Source: Syntrophobacterales bacterium
GTDB taxonomy: Bacteria > Desulfobacterota > Syntrophobacteria > BM002
Direction: 5' to 3'
NCBI GenBank assembly: GCA_030613915.1
Contig: JAUWKY010000161.1
Span: forward strand, 1 to 5,994
DNA: 5,994 nucleotides
This document shows, in pieces, positions 4,796-5,994 of the stretch (the first letter of the stretch is position 1; each line of letters opens with the position of its first letter). The position numbers were made by a program, and so were the translations under genes. The notes beneath the pieces were generated by a model. It was not told where the DNA came from and made no database searches. It saw nothing but the letters and a program-made list of their open reading frames with translations.

Positions 4796-5809
4796 TCATT
4801 TGTACAGTTTCGTTATTTCATCCACAACGAATTCGGGCAGAGGTCTCGCATCACCTTCCGCTTCTTGCAATTGCAGTCCTACCCCAGGAGGCACAATTTC
4901 GCCTATTACTCTTGCTTGAATACCTGCATTATCGTACTCACGAATAAGATCCGAAGCCACTTCCGCCGGTATAGTTAGAAGAAGGGCGCCAGAAGAGATC
5001 GCCCCCAGGGGGTTGAGGCCGAACTGTTGGCAGAGTGCCGCTGTCTCAGGCAGCACTGTAATGGCGGTTGCCTCCACCACGACGCCGCAGTTGGAGGCCA
5101 GGCACATTTCCCTTATCCCGGTGGCCACCCCACCTTCAGTGGGATCGTGCATGGCACGCACCGGAAAATTGCGAGCTAGCATTGCTTCACGCACAACACT
5201 GATTCCAGGGGCAAAGAGAAAATCCTGGCTCATTTTCGTCATTTCGGCTCCGTGTACCGCCCCCACCTCCTCCGCCTTCTCGGTGGCAATGATGGCAGTT
5301 GCCTCAATAGCCGCTGCCTTTACCAGTACGAGAGCATCCCCCGCTTTGGCATCACTGCTCCGGCACAAGTGTTCAGGGGCAACCTCGCCAATCATCTGCC
5401 CGGCCACCAGCACAGAGTTCACCGCCGGGCTTACCTCTGTATGCCCACCCACCCAGAGAACATCCATCTGCCGGCAGGCATCCTCGATCTCCGCAAAAAG
5501 GGCTTCAACGTCTTCTATTCTGGTCTGCCCCTCCGGCAAAATAATTGCTGCTGAATAGTAGCGTGGCGTGCCACCGCAGGCTGCTATATCATTAGCGTTT
5601 ACGCACACCGAATACCAACCGCAGTGCTCCGTAGCGAAGGTGATGGGATCAGTGGTAACCACCAGATATCGATTGCCCTGATCAATTACCGCAGCATCCT
5701 CTCCCACTGCGGGTCCTACCACCAAATCTGGCGCCTGAGAAATATAGCCCAGGAGTCTTGCTAAGTATTCAGGTCTAAGCTTGCCCGCAGGCAGGATTTC
5801 AGCGGTCAT
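4796..5809 (-). CDS. AIR synthase-related protein, HypE-like but lacking the terminal cysteine
   Basis: This 337-residue protein belongs to the PurM/HypE/SelD/ThiL ATP-binding superfamily. An N-terminal AIRS domain has VGEDAAVID (35-43) and TTDPITF (52-58), with acidic residues placed to bind Mg-ATP. It continues with VNANDIAACGG (70-80) and GGHTEV (121-126). The C-terminal AIRS domain includes HDPTEGGVATG (221-231). Length and layout resemble HypE, which dehydrates the carbamoyl group on its own C-terminal Cys to make CN for [NiFe]-hydrogenase. This protein instead ends ITKLYK, so it cannot do that chemistry the same way. No hyp gene is nearby. Such cysteine-less homologues are often labelled hydrogenase formation protein, but their role is unknown. 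The start at 5809 is supported by GGAG at 5816-5819, 6 nt upstream. Confidence 0.9.
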   Translation of the reverse strand: MTAEILPAGKLRPEYLARLLGYISQAPDLVVGPAVGEDAAVIDQGNRYLVVTTDPITFATEHCGWYSVCVNANDIAACGGTPRYYSAAIILPEGQTRIEDVEALFAEIEDACRQMDVLWVGGHTEVSPAVNSVLVAGQMIGEVAPEHLCRSSDAKAGDALVLVKAAAIEATAIIATEKAEEVGAVHGAEMTKMSQDFLFAPGISVVREAMLARNFPVRAMHDPTEGGVATGIREMCLASNCGVVVEATAITVLPETAALCQQFGLNPLGAISSGALLLTIPAEVASDLIREYDNAGIQARVIGEIVPPGVGLQLQEAEGDARPLPEFVVDEITKLYK

Positions 5810-5810
5810 T

Positions 5811-5825
5811 ATGATCTCCGATCAT
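5811..5825 (-). promoter_or_regulatory. Hairpin displaying the ribosome binding site of the AIR-synthase-like gene
   Basis: In the mRNA sense, ATGATC-GGA-GATCAT is a perfect 6-bp inverted repeat, ending two bases before the start codon. Part of the Shine-Dalgarno GGAG forms the loop. The structure could modulate translation, or the DNA palindrome could bind a regulator. The alternative ATG at its 5' end is out of frame with the gene. Function is inferred from position only. Confidence 0.4.
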
Positions 5826-5853
5826 GTCCGTGGTCAGTAGTCCGTAGTCAGTT
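5826..5853. repeat. Tandem duplicated 14-mer
   Basis: GTCCGTGGTCAGTA (5826-5839) is followed directly by GTCCGTAGTCAGTT (5840-5853), matching at 12 of 14 positions. GTCCGTAGTC/GGTCAGT tandems are a familiar type of intergenic filler in environmental bacterial genomes. Here they lie in the leader of the AIR-synthase-like gene. Confidence 0.65.
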
Positions 5854-5868
5854 GCATCAACAATGCAA
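5852..5868. repeat. Inverted repeat in the leader of the AIR-synthase-like gene
   Basis: TTGCAT (5852-5857) and ATGCAA (5863-5868) form a perfect 6-bp inverted repeat with a 5-nt spacer. It lies just downstream of the predicted minus-strand promoter, near the expected transcription start, so it could be an operator or a leader hairpin. Confidence 0.35.
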
Positions 5869-5878
5869 ACGACATCTC

Positions 5879-5906
5879 ATTCTATCGTCCGATCCGGTTA
5901 AGTCAA
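5879..5906 (-). promoter_or_regulatory. Predicted promoter of the AIR-synthase-like gene
   Basis: On the minus strand, TTGACT (5906-5901) and TAGAAT (5884-5879) are 16 bp apart, each matching the sigma-70 consensus at 5 of 6 positions. Transcription would start near 5872, giving a leader of about 63 nt that contains the TTGCAT inverted repeat, the tandem 14-mer and the hairpin at the ribosome binding site. Confidence 0.6.
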
Positions 5907-5976
5907 GGAAATGCAGGGTGTACTTAATTCTAATCTGCAAGCGGTGGCAAGAACATTCTCAGCGACGGACCCTTTA

Positions 5977-5985
5977 TGCTATATT
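5977..5985 (+). promoter_or_regulatory. Extended -10 box at the right edge
   Basis: TGC-TATATT fits the extended -10 pattern TGnTATAAT with one mismatch. A weak -35, TTCTCA (5956-5961), lies 18 bp upstream. It would transcribe rightwards out of the window, diverging from the AIR-synthase-like gene. The ATG at 5992-5994 is too close to the expected start site to be a normal start codon. Confidence 0.35.
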
Positions 5986-5994
5986 GTCGGCATG

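Noticed and set aside
5013..5558. Plus-strand frames of 181 and 100 codons (the second at 5252-5554)
   Set aside because: Both are antisense to the AIR-synthase-like gene, rich in low-complexity Ser/Thr/Ala, and have no family resemblance.

Overview
The window looks like chromosomal housekeeping DNA from a Gram-negative bacterium. The best guess is a deltaproteobacterial-type organism (Desulfobacterota or a relative). This rests on protein flavour, an exported DUF302 protein, a HypE/AIR-synthase-like protein, and a spacer full of the palindromic intergenic repeats common in such genomes. No search could be run, so the lineage is an inference. I see no rRNA, tRNA, CRISPR array, phage gene or transposase.

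Left part (1-2300): nadB, encoding L-aspartate oxidase, runs on the minus strand and leaves the window at base 1, with its start at 1494. It stands back to back with a plus-strand gene (1848-2300) for a small exported DUF302 protein. The 353-bp divergent spacer holds a 15-bp palindrome on the nadB side, and a predicted promoter with a 7-bp inverted repeat across its -10 box on the DUF302 side.

Middle (2301-3264): a non-coding stretch with a nested hairpin is followed by two single-gene units for small OB-fold RNA-binding proteins. These are translation initiation factor IF-1 (infA, 2600-2818) and a CspA-family cold-shock protein (3005-3205, GTG start). Each has its own predicted sigma-70-type promoter and a leader of about 100 nt. 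A strong intrinsic terminator closes the csp unit.

Right centre (3323-4214): a two-gene operon encodes an unrecognised, very acidic 74-aa protein and a HAD-superfamily phosphatase. The genes overlap by 8 bp, which suggests translational coupling.

Right spacer (4215-4795): about 580 bp without a credible gene, packed with repeats. It holds a 9-nt-period tandem repeat, two GC-rich hairpins, and a 328-bp MITE-like element (4449-4776). That element has long imperfect inverted arms and carries further palindromes inside it. The spacer lies between convergent genes.

Right end (4796-5994): a minus-strand gene encodes an AIR-synthase/HypE-like protein that lacks the C-terminal cysteine of true HypE. 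Its upstream region has a good promoter, a tandem 14-mer, and a small hairpin that carries part of the ribosome binding site in its loop. An extended -10 box at the far right may serve a gene outside the window.

I found no convincing undescribed multi-gene system. The items most worth checking are the MITE-like element, the acidic-protein/HAD pair, the cysteine-less HypE paralogue, and the small palindromes at the nadB/DUF302 divergent promoters.
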